Positions 34,789-43,318 of a stretch of 64,000 bases of DNA are shown in pieces (the first letter of the stretch is position 1; each line of letters begins with the position of its first letter). A program made the position numbers and the translations under genes. Location: the NCBI RefSeq assembly GCF_003584645.1, contig NZ_AP017928.1, forward strand, positions 5,655,501 through 5,719,500, in the 5' to 3' direction. The notes below the pieces were generated by a model. It saw only the letters and a program-made list of their open reading frames with translations. It ran no database searches and had not been told where the DNA came from. The DNA is from Methylocaldum marinum. GTDB taxonomy: Bacteria; Pseudomonadota; Gammaproteobacteria; Methylococcales; Methylococcaceae.

Positions 34789-35436
34789 TCATCGGACAGG
34801 CGTGTCGCTGATAAGGTTGTACCTTGCGGCCAAACGCGTCAGCTCCACGTCGTTCTTGACCGACAGTTTATCGTACGCCCGATATCGGTATGTATTAACC
34901 GTTTTCGGGCTGATCGTCAGCATATCCGCCATGTCCTGAATCGAACGGCCTTGCAGCGTCATGATTACGACTTGAAGTTCGCGGTACGACAAATCGTTAA
35001 AAGGAGACGAATACTGGTCGGGCAGTTTTGCCAATGCCATTTTACTGGCAACGTCCTGGCTAAGATATCGTTTGCCGTCAAACACTGCGCGAACAGCATT
35101 GATCAGCTCGCTGATAGGGCAGCTTTTCGAGACGTAGCCGTGGGCGCCCAAATTCAGGAGCTGATGCGGAAATGGTCCGTCAACGTAGACGCTCAACGCC
35201 ACGATTTTGACCCTTGGGTGTTTCTGACTAATCTTTCGGCATGCCTCGATTCCGCCAATTCCCGGCATGTTGATGTCCATAACGATCAAATCAGGTTTCA
35301 GCCGGTCGGCTTGCTCTATAGCCTCTTCACCCGAGCGCGCTATGCCGATGACTGTCATGCCCTCGGCTTCGTTTAGTAAGTGCTCGATGCCCGTTCGAAC
35401 CAGTTCATGATCATCCACCAGGAGAATACCGATCAT
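34789..35436 (-). CDS. GacA/UvrY-type response regulator
   Basis: A 215-residue regulator of the NarL/FixJ group: receiver domain (residues 1-120, VDDHELVRTGIEHLL, phospho-acceptor Asp in DLIVMDINMP, conserved Lys in YVSKSC) and a LuxR-type helix-turn-helix (LSYRELQVVIMTLQGRSIQDMADMLTISPKTVNTYRYR). The closest model is GacA/UvrY, which answers to a GacS/BarA hybrid kinase and activates CsrA-antagonising small RNAs. The usual uvrC downstream neighbour is absent; tRNA genes flank it on both sides. Confidence 0.88.
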   Translation of the reverse strand: MIGILLVDDHELVRTGIEHLLNEAEGMTVIGIARSGEEAIEQADRLKPDLIVMDINMPGIGGIEACRKISQKHPRVKIVALSVYVDGPFPHQLLNLGAHGYVSKSCPISELINAVRAVFDGKRYLSQDVASKMALAKLPDQYSSPFNDLSYRELQVVIMTLQGRSIQDMADMLTISPKTVNTYRYRAYDKLSVKNDVELTRLAARYNLISDTPVR

Positions 35437-35480
35437 AGCGTCAATGGCAAAAACTGGGCTGGCACACTACCTGAAAAACA

Positions 35481-35570
35481 TGGCGGAGAGGGAGGGATTC
35501 GAACCCCCGGACGGGATCAACCGTCAACGGTTTTCAAGACCGCCGCTTTAAACCGCTCAGCCACCTCTCC
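35481..35570 (-). tRNA. tRNA-Ser (anticodon TGA)
   Basis: A 90-base class II tRNA including CCA. On the minus strand it starts GGAGAGGTGGCTGAGCGG and ends CCCTCTCCGCCA, with T loop GTTCGAATC. The anticodon arm CGGTCTTGAAAACCG gives TGA, and the long variable arm fits tRNA-Ser. Confidence 0.95.
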
Positions 35571-35626
35571 TTGATTCGTCAATCTTGTCATATAAGGATA
35601 ACGTATATACTCTTTCTATTCTATCT

Positions 35627-36340
35627 TTACGCTTTCCAGAGGCATTTTCCGTTGCTTGCCTTATCAATGATATCGAGTCGGGCGAGATGCTCCTGAAGCT
35701 CAGCTTCGCTGCAACGAATAATTTTTAGCGGTGCCCTATCTGCTGCAATGGTCGGTTTTGGCGTTAGTTGCAAATCGTCCACGGCCTTATCCGTCGACTC
35801 CGGCTCCAATACCAGCAAAGTCTGGCCACCGGTCATCACAAGATAGACTTCGGCTAGAATCTCCGCATCGAGCAGTGCTCCGTGCAGTTCTCGATGTCGA
35901 TTATCGACGTTATACCGTTTGCACAATGCGTCCAGGTTATTGCGTTGTCCGGGATGTTTCTTTCTGGCGAGAGCCAAGGTGTCCAGAACGGTGCAATAGT
36001 CCGCCACGCTGGCCAAGCTAGTGGGTAGCAATTGCAATTCATGGTTGAGAAACCCGATATCGAACGGGGCATTGTGAATGATTAGCTCCGCGCCTTTGAT
36101 ATACGCCAGCAGGTCCTCGGCGATATCGGCAAATCGCGGCTTATCAGCCAGAAACTCGGCACTTAATCCATGCACCTCGACCGCGCCGGGGTCAATCTCC
36201 CGCTCGGGGTTCAGATAGACGTGAAAGCGGTTGCCGGTTAGTCGACGACCGATGACTTCCACGCAACCGATTTCGATAATGCGATGCCCTTCCGTCGGGT
36301 CGAGTCCGGTTGTTTCGGTATCAAGTACGACTTGTCGCAT
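35627..36340 (-). CDS. dnaQ: DNA polymerase III epsilon subunit (proofreading exonuclease)
   Basis: The 3'-5' exonuclease of the replicase. The 237-residue protein has the three Exo motifs of DEDDh enzymes: Exo [12 protein letters not shown], Exo [14 protein letters not shown] and Exo III with [16 protein letters not shown]-terminal region of about 60 residues would carry the clamp-binding and alpha-subunit contacts. Its start overlaps the 3' end of rnhA by 20 bases on the same strand, so the two are coupled; in E. coli the same genes are adjacent but divergent. Confidence 0.96.
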   Translation of the reverse strand: MRQVVLDTETTGLDPTEGHRIIEIGCVEVIGRRLTGNRFHVYLNPEREIDPGAVEVHGLSAEFLADKPRFADIAEDLLAYIKGAELIIHNAPFDIGFLNHELQLLPTSLASVADYCTVLDTLALARKKHPGQRNNLDALCKRYNVDNRHRELHGALLDAEILAEVYLVMTGGQTLLVLEPESTDKAVDDLQLTPKPTIAADRAPLKIIRCSEAELQEHLARLDIIDKASNGKCLWKA

Positions 36341-36809
36341 GATTTGTCTTGGTGTTTTTTTGCGCTGGTGGTTTCAAAAGTTCGTCTATCCCGCGGTTCG
36401 CCAGTGCGTCGGCACGTTCGTTCTCGATATGGCCGTTGTGTCCCTTGACCCATTTCCATTCGATGTCATGCTCCTGCTGTGCGGCGACGAGTCGCTGCCA
36501 CAGATCGACATTCTTGACCGGCTTCCGCGTTGCGGTTTTCCAGCCGCGTCGGATCCAATCCGGCAACCACTCGGACATGCCCTTGAGCACATATATGGAA
36601 TCCGTAGTAATGCACACCTTGCTCGGCCGTTTCAAAGCTTCCAGGCCTTTTATCGCGGCTAGAAGTTCCATGCGATTATTCGTGGTGTTCGGCTCCGACC
36701 CGTAGAGCTCCAGCTCCTTATCTTTATAGCGCAGCACTACGCCCCATCCGCCGGGGCCCGGATTGCCTCGGCAGGCGCCGTCTGTATAGATGTTAACTCT
36801 GTTGCTCAC
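36321..36809 (-). CDS. rnhA: Ribonuclease HI
   Basis: Cleaves RNA in RNA-DNA hybrids. The 162-residue enzyme has the catalytic carboxylates in [41 protein letters not shown] and [12 protein letters not shown]. The start is GTG. The gene lies between the methyltransferase gene (15-base gap) and dnaQ (20-base overlap), as part of a three-gene minus-strand operon. Confidence 0.96.
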   Translation of the reverse strand: MSNRVNIYTDGACRGNPGPGGWGVVLRYKDKELELYGSEPNTTNNRMELLAAIKGLEALKRPSKVCITTDSIYVLKGMSEWLPDWIRRGWKTATRKPVKNVDLWQRLVAAQQEHDIEWKWVKGHNGHIENERADALANRGIDELLKPPAQKNTKTNHATSRT

Positions 36810-36824
36810 TGTTCGCTGTCTTGT

Positions 36825-37556
36825 TCATTCTGAAGTTTCAAACATGTGACCGGGCACTAGGCCGGGGGTACTGATCCACTTTGGCTGTATCGGTATTAAT
36901 GTATAGGTCCGCTTGATTGCCTTAATGCCGAAGGCGAAAGATAGATTGGCGCGTGATTTGCTGAAAACGGAATCGGGTTTTTGTATCACTTTGGATGAGG
37001 CGATGCTGAATGCGGCGCTGAATTCGGCGTCGAATTTGAGAAGACTCAACCATTCCAATAACCGATAACTACTGATGAAGTTCGGGCGCCAGAACGATGA
37101 GCGTCGCGGAAGATACTGAATGATCCCGCGCACGCTCCACGGGTTTAAGCTCAAGATGAAAAGCCGGCCATTAGGCTTTAGCACGCGTTCGACTTCATGT
37201 AGGATTTGGTGTCTGTTGAACTCGAAATCGATGACGTGCGGCAAGATTAAGATGTCTATGGTCTCGGAGGCAACGGGCAGCGCCTCGGGGTTTGCTCTGA
37301 TGATGTGTCTGACATATGGCCCGGGGCTTTGCTCTCTGCCGACAAGAAAGAAATTTTGGATAAAAGGCTCATGGATATATAAATTTTCGCACCCTAGTTG
37401 ATCAACTTGTAAAATTTTTTGGTTATAAGTAGGATTAAGCGAACCCTGGAGGAAGGACGCCTCGATGGTTTGCAGTATTTGCCCTAGGGTTGTGGCGTGA
37501 TACCACTCCAGAAATGCCTGGCGAAGGTGGGGCAATGGCGCTTGTTTGGTTTTCAT
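36825..37556 (-). CDS. YafS-like SAM-dependent methyltransferase
   Basis: A 243-residue class I methyltransferase-like protein. The post-motif region is recognisable (ETIDILILPHVIDFEFNRHQILHEVERVLKPNGRLFILSLNPWS), but the glycine-rich SAM-binding motif I, expected near LQVDQLGCENLY, is not canonical, so SAM binding is plausible rather than shown. In E. coli yafS sits beside rnhA and dnaQ, matching this position. The substrate is unknown. Confidence 0.82.
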   Translation of the reverse strand: MKTKQAPLPHLRQAFLEWYHATTLGQILQTIEASFLQGSLNPTYNQKILQVDQLGCENLYIHEPFIQNFFLVGREQSPGPYVRHIIRANPEALPVASETIDILILPHVIDFEFNRHQILHEVERVLKPNGRLFILSLNPWSVRGIIQYLPRRSSFWRPNFISSYRLLEWLSLLKFDAEFSAAFSIASSKVIQKPDSVFSKSRANLSFAFGIKAIKRTYTLIPIQPKWISTPGLVPGHMFETSE

Positions 37557-37614
37557 TGACTAAACTACAGGCATGCCGCTATAACTCACCCGAATGAACT
37601 CTGAGGTAGATACG

Positions 37615-39327
37615 ATGAGACGGCCGAAACGCGATGTAAAGTTGCTATGTTATGCATCTGTTTTTGCCTTATCCCTAAGCGCTTGTACACACCAGGCCGG
37701 GAAGCCCAAGTCGGACAACAGTTTAACCGACAATTCTCAATCCGCGTCAACGTCAAGCGGTAAAAAGCCCCGCGTCTTTCATATCTCCAAGAACACAAGC
37801 CGCTGGTTTAGGAAAAAGGACAAGACCTCTGACGGAGCGGTACGCGCTGGCACTAAGGGGTTCGCCGAATACGACAGCTTGTGGGATCGATTATTTGATG
37901 CATACAATTTGCCTCCTGTCGAGCATGAGGAAATCGATCGCGAACTTGAATGGTTCGTAAGTCACCCGGGCTACGTGGATCGTGTACAAAGACGGGCCGA
38001 ACCTTTCCTCTATTCTATCGTCAAGCAGTTCGAAAAGAACGATGTCCCCGGCGAGCTGGCGCTATTGCCTGTGATCGAGAGCGCTTTTCAGCCCGAGGCA
38101 GTGTCTCCGGCTAAAGCCGCTGGCCTTTGGCAGTTCATTCCTTCCACCGGCCGTCGTTACGGCTTGATTCAGAACCGTTCGTATGATGGCCGGCGTGACG
38201 TTTATGCCTCTACTCGGGCAGCGATCAAATACCTGAAGAAGCTTCATTCCGATTTCAACGGTGACTGGCTGCTTGCAATCGCCGCTTACAATTGCGGCGA
38301 GGGCGCGGTTGCAAGGGCCATCAAGAAGAATGAGGCCAGGAACAAGCCCACGGATTTCTGGTCTCTGGACCTGCCGGGAGAAACACGCACCTATGTTCCG
38401 CGCCTGTTGGCCGTCGCGAAGTTGTTCGCGGGAGCCGACCAGTACGGCATAGACCTGCATTACATTCCCAACGAAGCGTTGTTCAAGCCCGTCAAGATAG
38501 ACACTCAGCTGGATTTGGCGCTGGCGGCCAGCGCGGCGGATATCCCTTTGGATAAACTATTTGAATTAAATCCGGGTTTTAAGCGCCAATACGCTAATAT
38601 CGAAGGAAGTTACAGGCTGTTCATACCCGCCGATAAAAAAATCAGTGAATTTAAGCAAGAGTTGGAGCGATTGGCCCAACTGAGCCATCCGTTGGAGACC
38701 GATCGTCCATCGATTGCCGATGAGCTGATCGCCGCGCAGGATTCGAGGGGGGGAAGCGTTGCGGTTGCGTCGAAGTCAGTGAAGGCTCGCGTTCGTTATT
38801 CGGGTCAGGAGCTCGGATCCCAGAAGCGAGCAAAAGCGAAGTTAACGGCAAAGAAATCGCGTGATCGGAGGCGCAAAGCCGTTGCGTCAGGTACGACTGT
38901 CCAGAAAGTCGGTAGCAAGAGCAATGTTGCAACAGTTGCCCTGAATGCCAAGTCCACGGAAGCGCCGAGTAAGCGGTCGAACTATTCCGTTCAGCCAGGC
39001 GATACGCTTTGGTCTATTGCCAAGAAACATTCCGTCGGCGTTGAGCAGCTAGCCAAGTGGAACGGTCTGTCGGCCAAGAGTGGAATCAAGGCAGGCCAGA
39101 ATTTGGTGCTTTGGAACAAGGATGCGGGGAAGAAGCTGGCGATAGCCAGTTCCGGAATCAAACCTTCCCAGTCGATCCACTATACCATCCGACAAGGCGA
39201 CACGCTGTTTTCAATTTCGAAGCGCTTCAAAGTCAGCGTGGCTGATCTACGCAAATGGAATGGCTCTAAAATCGAAAAGTATATACAGCCGGGCACAAGC
39301 ATCATGGTCCAAGTCGGCAAGGATTAG
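37615..39327 (+). CDS. mltD: Membrane-bound lytic murein transglycosylase D
   Basis: Cuts glycan strands of murein to 1,6-anhydro products. The 570-residue lipoprotein has a lipobox (LSLSAC, lipidated Cys near residue 23), an SLT domain with catalytic Glu in LLPVIESAFQPEA and the AAGLWQFIPSTGRRYGL and AIAAYNCGEGAV motifs, a basic linker, and two LysM repeats (YSVQPGDTLWSIAKKHSV; YTIRQGDTLFSISKRFKV). GAGG eight bases ahead supports the ATG at 37615; a start seven codons upstream lacks one. It is divergent from the yafS-like gene. Confidence 0.94.
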   Translation: MRRPKRDVKLLCYASVFALSLSACTHQAGKPKSDNSLTDNSQSASTSSGKKPRVFHISKNTSRWFRKKDKTSDGAVRAGTKGFAEYDSLWDRLFDAYNLPPVEHEEIDRELEWFVSHPGYVDRVQRRAEPFLYSIVKQFEKNDVPGELALLPVIESAFQPEAVSPAKAAGLWQFIPSTGRRYGLIQNRSYDGRRDVYASTRAAIKYLKKLHSDFNGDWLLAIAAYNCGEGAVARAIKKNEARNKPTDFWSLDLPGETRTYVPRLLAVAKLFAGADQYGIDLHYIPNEALFKPVKIDTQLDLALAASAADIPLDKLFELNPGFKRQYANIEGSYRLFIPADKKISEFKQELERLAQLSHPLETDRPSIADELIAAQDSRGGSVAVASKSVKARVRYSGQELGSQKRAKAKLTAKKSRDRRRKAVASGTTVQKVGSKSNVATVALNAKSTEAPSKRSNYSVQPGDTLWSIAKKHSVGVEQLAKWNGLSAKSGIKAGQNLVLWNKDAGKKLAIASSGIKPSQSIHYTIRQGDTLFSISKRFKVSVADLRKWNGSKIEKYIQPGTSIMVQVGKD

Positions 39328-39343
39328 GACCGTTATCCGGTCC
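39327..39343 (+). terminator. Hairpin at the end of mltD
   Basis: GGACCG-TTATC-CGGTCC begins at the last base of the mltD stop and lies between two convergent genes. A 6-bp stem followed by only TT makes it a weak terminator candidate. Confidence 0.4.
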
Positions 39344-39368
39344 TTGGCGGGCGATTTCAGCGCAAAAG

Positions 39369-40745
39369 TCAAGACCGGATCTCCAGTCTTCCCGGCAATG
39401 GTACATGACTGGTGACATAACGGTATTTTCCTGAAGCTTCAGGCGGTATTTTATCCACCAGATCGACCTCGATAGCTACGTCCTCACCCATCCTGTTCCG
39501 TAGCTGTCGAATTATTTCGTCCTTTGCGCTTTCCAGCCAAACTGGGCTTGGAACGACCAGAACATTCAAGCGGTTTGTCGTGGGCTGAACGATCTTGAAT
39601 TCCTCAACCCCATCGATTGCCCGGAGCACATAGATGACAGCCAAGGCATGCATGATCGTTCCGTCGGGACGAACGATGAAATCGGTGGTACGGCCCATGA
39701 TCTCCGCTACAACATTTAGGCCGCGACCCAAGCGGCATAATTCGTCGGTTTGCCGTGCCATATCGCCAGTGCGGTACCGAATAAACGGTTGAGCATCCGA
39801 ATGTAGGTTTGTGATGACGACTTCTCCGATTTTGCCCGGAGACACGGGCCTCCCTGTTTCATCCAAAATCTCGACAATCAAGGTTTCGCTGTTCACCAGC
39901 ATTTGGCCTTGGGGAGATTCGAGTGCCACCAATCCGCCATCACGACATCCGTATTCGTTCGATACGGGTTTATCAAAGACTTCCTCGATCAACGCTCTTT
40001 GCTCGGGAAATAACGGTTCTCCCGTCGTGCAGACGACTTTGAGGCGAGGGAGCTTCGGGACTCGGTTCCGTTTCTTCGCAAACGATGCCAAGAGGCTCAG
40101 GCTACTCGCGTAACCATAGATGCAGGCAGGGTTGAAAGATTGGATATTGTTGAGGTAATCGCTCAACCTGCTCTCCGACATTTCGAACGCATTTAGTAGC
40201 AATTGGTTAAACAGTCGATCCCGTATCCTTTTAACGAAATCCGTTCTATTGAGTTCTACTGGTGCTCCCCACAAAAAGACTTCAGGGTCGCCGACCTCGA
40301 CGTTCCACCATCGGCGTGCGCGCATCCGGGTTGCGGCGTCGGCAGCCTGTCGTTTTCTGCCGAAATAAAAGATCAGCGGCTGGCCACTCGATCCTCCGGT
40401 ATTATATTGGTATGCGCCTCCAGGAACGCTTCTCCAGACGATACGGTCTCTGTTGGCCGATGCGTCCGCCTTATCCATTGTCGGCAATCGGCGAAGGTCG
40501 TCGAAATTGAGTTCTCGTCGTGCGGTTACATCGAGACCTGACGCCCGAATCCGTTCCTCGTGCCAAGGGCTATGGTCGTAAGCCAACTGGAGCAATGAAT
40601 GCAATTTTTTCATCTGCAAGCGCTCAAGTGCTTCACGTGATAGCCACTGTGTCTTTTCCAGCTCATTCAGGTAGGCAAATGTGGGGCGATTTACAAGCTG
40701 TTCATGAATAGGGTAGAAAAAACGTTTGACCAGATTCGGATACAT
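39369..40745 (-). CDS. Phenylacetate-CoA ligase / CapK family adenylate-forming protein
   Basis: A 458-residue member of the ANL adenylating superfamily, PaaK/CapK branch. Seen are the ATP-binding loop YNTGGSSGQPL, the EYGCRDGG block, RYRTGDM, and GRTTDFIVRPDG, which match the family's A motifs. PaaK activates phenylacetate with CoA; CapK relatives are found in surface-polysaccharide clusters. No phenylacetate pathway and no glycosyltransferase gene is adjacent, so the substrate stays open. It appears to be a single-gene unit. Confidence 0.85.
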   Translation of the reverse strand: MYPNLVKRFFYPIHEQLVNRPTFAYLNELEKTQWLSREALERLQMKKLHSLLQLAYDHSPWHEERIRASGLDVTARRELNFDDLRRLPTMDKADASANRDRIVWRSVPGGAYQYNTGGSSGQPLIFYFGRKRQAADAATRMRARRWWNVEVGDPEVFLWGAPVELNRTDFVKRIRDRLFNQLLLNAFEMSESRLSDYLNNIQSFNPACIYGYASSLSLLASFAKKRNRVPKLPRLKVVCTTGEPLFPEQRALIEEVFDKPVSNEYGCRDGGLVALESPQGQMLVNSETLIVEILDETGRPVSPGKIGEVVITNLHSDAQPFIRYRTGDMARQTDELCRLGRGLNVVAEIMGRTTDFIVRPDGTIMHALAVIYVLRAIDGVEEFKIVQPTTNRLNVLVVPSPVWLESAKDEIIRQLRNRMGEDVAIEVDLVDKIPPEASGKYRYVTSHVPLPGRLEIRS

Positions 40746-41139
40746 GATAGATAAGTAGTGGACAGGAAAATGATTTGCGTGACTTGCAGGCGAGTTTCTA
40801 GTAACGCCTAATTACCCGGTGTGCAGTAATTACTGAGCGTAAAGAAAGTAAAGTCGTATTCGAATTGCCCTCACCCCAACCCTCTCCCAGAGGGAGAGGG
40901 AGTTCTTGTGGCTTTACTTTCTTGACGATTAGTATGTTCACTCATCAAGATTGTCGCCTGTTCCGCTAAAGTGAGGTTTTGTACGGAAACTTCCCTTGTA
41001 AACCAGGCTGGAATGAAAGGCAAGCCCGCCTGCGACAGTAAAGTACCCGTTGCCGGAATATCCTGAATTGATGCAAAACATGAACCGATGGCTTTATCGG
41101 ATAATTGCCGATATCGGCCAATTCGTTGTTACGGTTAGA
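40746..41139. other. Intergenic region between divergent ligase and serine protease genes
   Basis: About 390 bases. Apart from the palindromic element at 40842-40923 no gene was recognised. The frame of the protease is open back to 41050, so part of the right end may be coding. Confidence 0.4.
40842..40923. repeat. Palindromic element with nested CCCTCACCCC-type repeat
   Basis: Outer 12-base inverted repeats AAGAAAGTAAAG (40842-40853) and CTTTACTTTCTT (40912-40923) enclose CCCTCACCCCAACCCTCTCCC followed by AGAGGGAGAGGG, a G/C hairpin of about 9 bp at 40880-40900. The CCCTCACCCC...GGGAGAGGG sequence is familiar as an intergenic repeat in many proteobacteria. A related, more degraded pair lies near 52486-52572. 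Confidence 0.65.
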
Positions 41140-41922
41140 ATGCGCTTGACGAGACTTTGCCTGATCGGGATCGGAGTAATCGGCTCGATCTCGGGTTTTA
41201 GTGCACGAACTCAAGCCGGCCAACTGCCCGACATTATCGAAAAGATCAAGCCGGCTATAGTCGGTATCGGGACCTATCAAAGAACGCGGACTCCGCCCGC
41301 GGTGTTCCGGGGAACCGGTTTCGTCATCGGCGATGGCTTGCACGTTTTGACAAACGCACATGTTCTTCCGGTGGCGATCGACAAATCCAAATACGAGGTC
41401 TTGGCGGTCTTCAGTCGTGACGGCAAAAAGCAGACCGTGCGGCAGGCAGTAGAAATTGCAAAGGATGAATCCCATGACGTCGCCTTGCTGAGAATTGGAG
41501 GATCGCCCCTGCCGTCGGTAAGATTAGGAGACTCGGCCAAAGTCAGGGAGGGCGAGCAATACGCCTTCACCGGCTATCCGATCGGTATGGTACTGGGTCT
41601 GAACCCGGTGACGCATCGCGGAATCGTTTCCGCCATAAGTCCGATTGCGATCCCGGCTCATACGGCGCAGCGGCTGAACTCGAAAATTATCCGTCGGCTA
41701 TCGGAGCCTTATGACGTCTTTCAGCTCGATGCGACGGCGTATCCGGGAAATAGCGGCAGTCCGCTGTACGACATCTTGAGCGGCGAGGTTGTCGGCATAA
41801 TCAACAAGGTCTTTGTTCAGGAGACGAAAGAGAACCTTTTGGAACGGCCGAGTGGAATTAGCTATGCCATTCCCATTAAGTACGCCGTGAGCTTGCTGAC
41901 GGAAAACGGCGTAAAACGCTGA
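41140..41922 (+). CDS. Trypsin-like serine protease, exported
   Basis: A 260-residue S1-family (DegP/V8-like) protease without a PDZ domain. The catalytic triad is visible: His in VLTNAHVLPV, Asp in SHDVALLRIG and Ser in PGNSGSPLYD. From the ATG at 41140 it has a normal signal peptide (MRLTRLCLIGIGVIGSISG, ending near TQAG), so it should act in the periplasm or outside. Upstream in-frame ATGs at 41071 and 41080 would give a longer N-terminus; none has a good ribosome-binding site. An intrinsic terminator follows 75 bases downstream. Confidence 0.86.
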   Translation: MRLTRLCLIGIGVIGSISGFSARTQAGQLPDIIEKIKPAIVGIGTYQRTRTPPAVFRGTGFVIGDGLHVLTNAHVLPVAIDKSKYEVLAVFSRDGKKQTVRQAVEIAKDESHDVALLRIGGSPLPSVRLGDSAKVREGEQYAFTGYPIGMVLGLNPVTHRGIVSAISPIAIPAHTAQRLNSKIIRRLSEPYDVFQLDATAYPGNSGSPLYDILSGEVVGIINKVFVQETKENLLERPSGISYAIPIKYAVSLLTENGVKR

Positions 41923-41997
41923 GTTGCCCGAGAACCGCAGCCTACAGCGCGTGGAAACCCGGTGTCGGGCGATTGGACGGCGTTTAAGATTATGGCC

Positions 41998-42017
41998 CGC
42001 TCCCGAGGGAGCGTTTT
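41998..42017 (+). terminator. Intrinsic terminator after the serine protease gene
   Basis: CGCTCC-CGAG-GGAGCG followed by TTTT, 76 bases past the protease stop and ahead of rsfS. Confidence 0.7.
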
Positions 42018-42083
42018 GTGGTGTTTTCGGGTCCTAGGAAATGATGACAGTTCACTTGGGAGAGAATCCTTTTGCATAGAGAC

Positions 42084-42443
42084 ATGACTACAGATCAATT
42101 GCTGCAGATTGTATTGCTGGCTTTGGATGACGGTAAGGGTAAAGATATCAAAGTGATCGATGTCCGGAAAAAAACCGGCATTGCGGATTTCATGGTAATT
42201 GCGAGTGGCACTTCGGAACGACATGTGAGGTCGCTCGCCGATCACGTGATCGAAGAAGCGAAAAATAACGAAGTGCAACCGTTGGGCGTAGAAGGGCAGG
42301 GAGGCGGCGAATGGGTTCTGGTGGACTTGGGGGATGTCATCGTCCATGTAATGAAGCCCCAGACGCGAGAGTTTTATCAGTTAGAGAAGTTTTGGCAAGC
42401 TGATTATTCGCCGCTTTATGCCGTGGCCGGTGCAGCACGCTAA
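42084..42443 (+). CDS. rsfS: Ribosome silencing factor RsfS
   Basis: Binds ribosomal protein uL14 and blocks subunit joining when nutrients are scarce. The 119-residue product shows DIKVIDVRKKTGIADFMVIASGTSERHV, EGQGGGEWVLVDLGDVIVHVM and REFYQLEKFW, the usual RsfS (YbeB) blocks. In most gammaproteobacteria it lies between nadD and rlmH; here neither is adjacent. The ATG at 42084 is preferred over a TTG four codons earlier. Confidence 0.94.
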   Translation: MTTDQLLQIVLLALDDGKGKDIKVIDVRKKTGIADFMVIASGTSERHVRSLADHVIEEAKNNEVQPLGVEGQGGGEWVLVDLGDVIVHVMKPQTREFYQLEKFWQADYSPLYAVAGAAR

Positions 42444-42530
42444 GCGGGCCTGAAACGTCGCGGGCGGTCCGAGACCAAGCAAGGGGCTCGGCGGAGAGCG
42501 CCACTTCGCCGGTTCTTTTGGCCTTACCAT

Positions 42531-42555
42531 GATGCTGAGCGAGGAGCTCAGCATC
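42531..42555. terminator. Hairpin between convergent rsfS and ferredoxin genes
   Basis: GATGCTGAGC and GCTCAGCATC form a perfect 10-bp stem with a 5-base loop, just beyond the stop of the minus-strand gene. No T tract is present. Confidence 0.5.
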
Positions 42556-42560
42556 GATTC

Positions 42561-42932
42561 TCAGGCTTGTGTTGTCGCAAACGCAAAGTCGGCTATTGGC
42601 TTCCCACCGATGAGATGCTCTTGAATGATTCGCTCCAGAACCTCTGGCGTACAGGAGTGGTACCAAACACCTTCGGGATAGACAACGGCAATCGGGCCAT
42701 GACGGCAAACCCTTAGGCAATTGGCCTTGGTGCGCTGGATTCCCCCCGCTCCGGTGAGCTTTAGCTCGTCCAGCCGGCGTTTTAGAAACTCCCAGGATTC
42801 GAGTCCGGCTTCTTTGCTGCAGCATTTTGGCTTTGTCTGGTCGCAGCACAGAAAAATGTGTTTCTTGGTGGCGGAGATCTCCAGGGTACGAGCGATCGCC
42901 CGTAAGCTTCTGTCGGCATCGTTTTCAGTCAT
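42561..42932 (-). CDS. Thioredoxin-like 2Fe-2S ferredoxin
   Basis: A 123-residue protein of the (2Fe-2S) ferredoxin group with a thioredoxin fold, related to the NuoE C-terminal domain. The cluster cysteines lie in [18 protein letters not shown] and in [21 protein letters not shown], followed by the helix [11 protein letters not shown]. The redox partner is unknown. The first 20 residues are outside the fold, so a later start is possible. It is a single-gene unit. Confidence 0.88.
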   Translation of the reverse strand: MTENDADRSLRAIARTLEISATKKHIFLCCDQTKPKCCSKEAGLESWEFLKRRLDELKLTGAGGIQRTKANCLRVCRHGPIAVVYPEGVWYHSCTPEVLERIIQEHLIGGKPIADFAFATTQA

Positions 42933-43318
42933 TTGCGTTTCAACCCCTTGATGTGCGGAAAGTAATTACGACGTTTACCGAGTCATCGCACGCATCCGCC
43001 ATTCGCAGTTGTACTTTCGGTAGTGCGTCGGGAGTTTTGTGCGTGTGGCCTCTAAAGAGTTTATGGCCTTAAGGAAGCTCTGACGAGATGGATATAGCGG
43101 ACAGCCCGGTCGGCAGCTATCCGCATCGATCAGAATTACCTGGCACCGCTATGGTCCCATCTGCCCTATTCGGTCCTCGCGAGCGTCGTTTTGACGCTAA
43201 ATTGAAAGGCAAGAAACGCCGGTCGTCGACCGACGTTCTTGTTTCAGGCTTTTGGGAAGCTCTATACCGGGGTAATACGGCTAATCAATCCATATTTGAA
43301 AGCCGGCAGCGACGATGC
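42933..43318. other. Intergenic region between the ferredoxin and metalloprotease genes
   Basis: About 385 bases. No gene is supported; a small palindrome GTCGTCGACCGAC lies near 43221. It should hold the ferredoxin promoter on the left. Confidence 0.35.
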
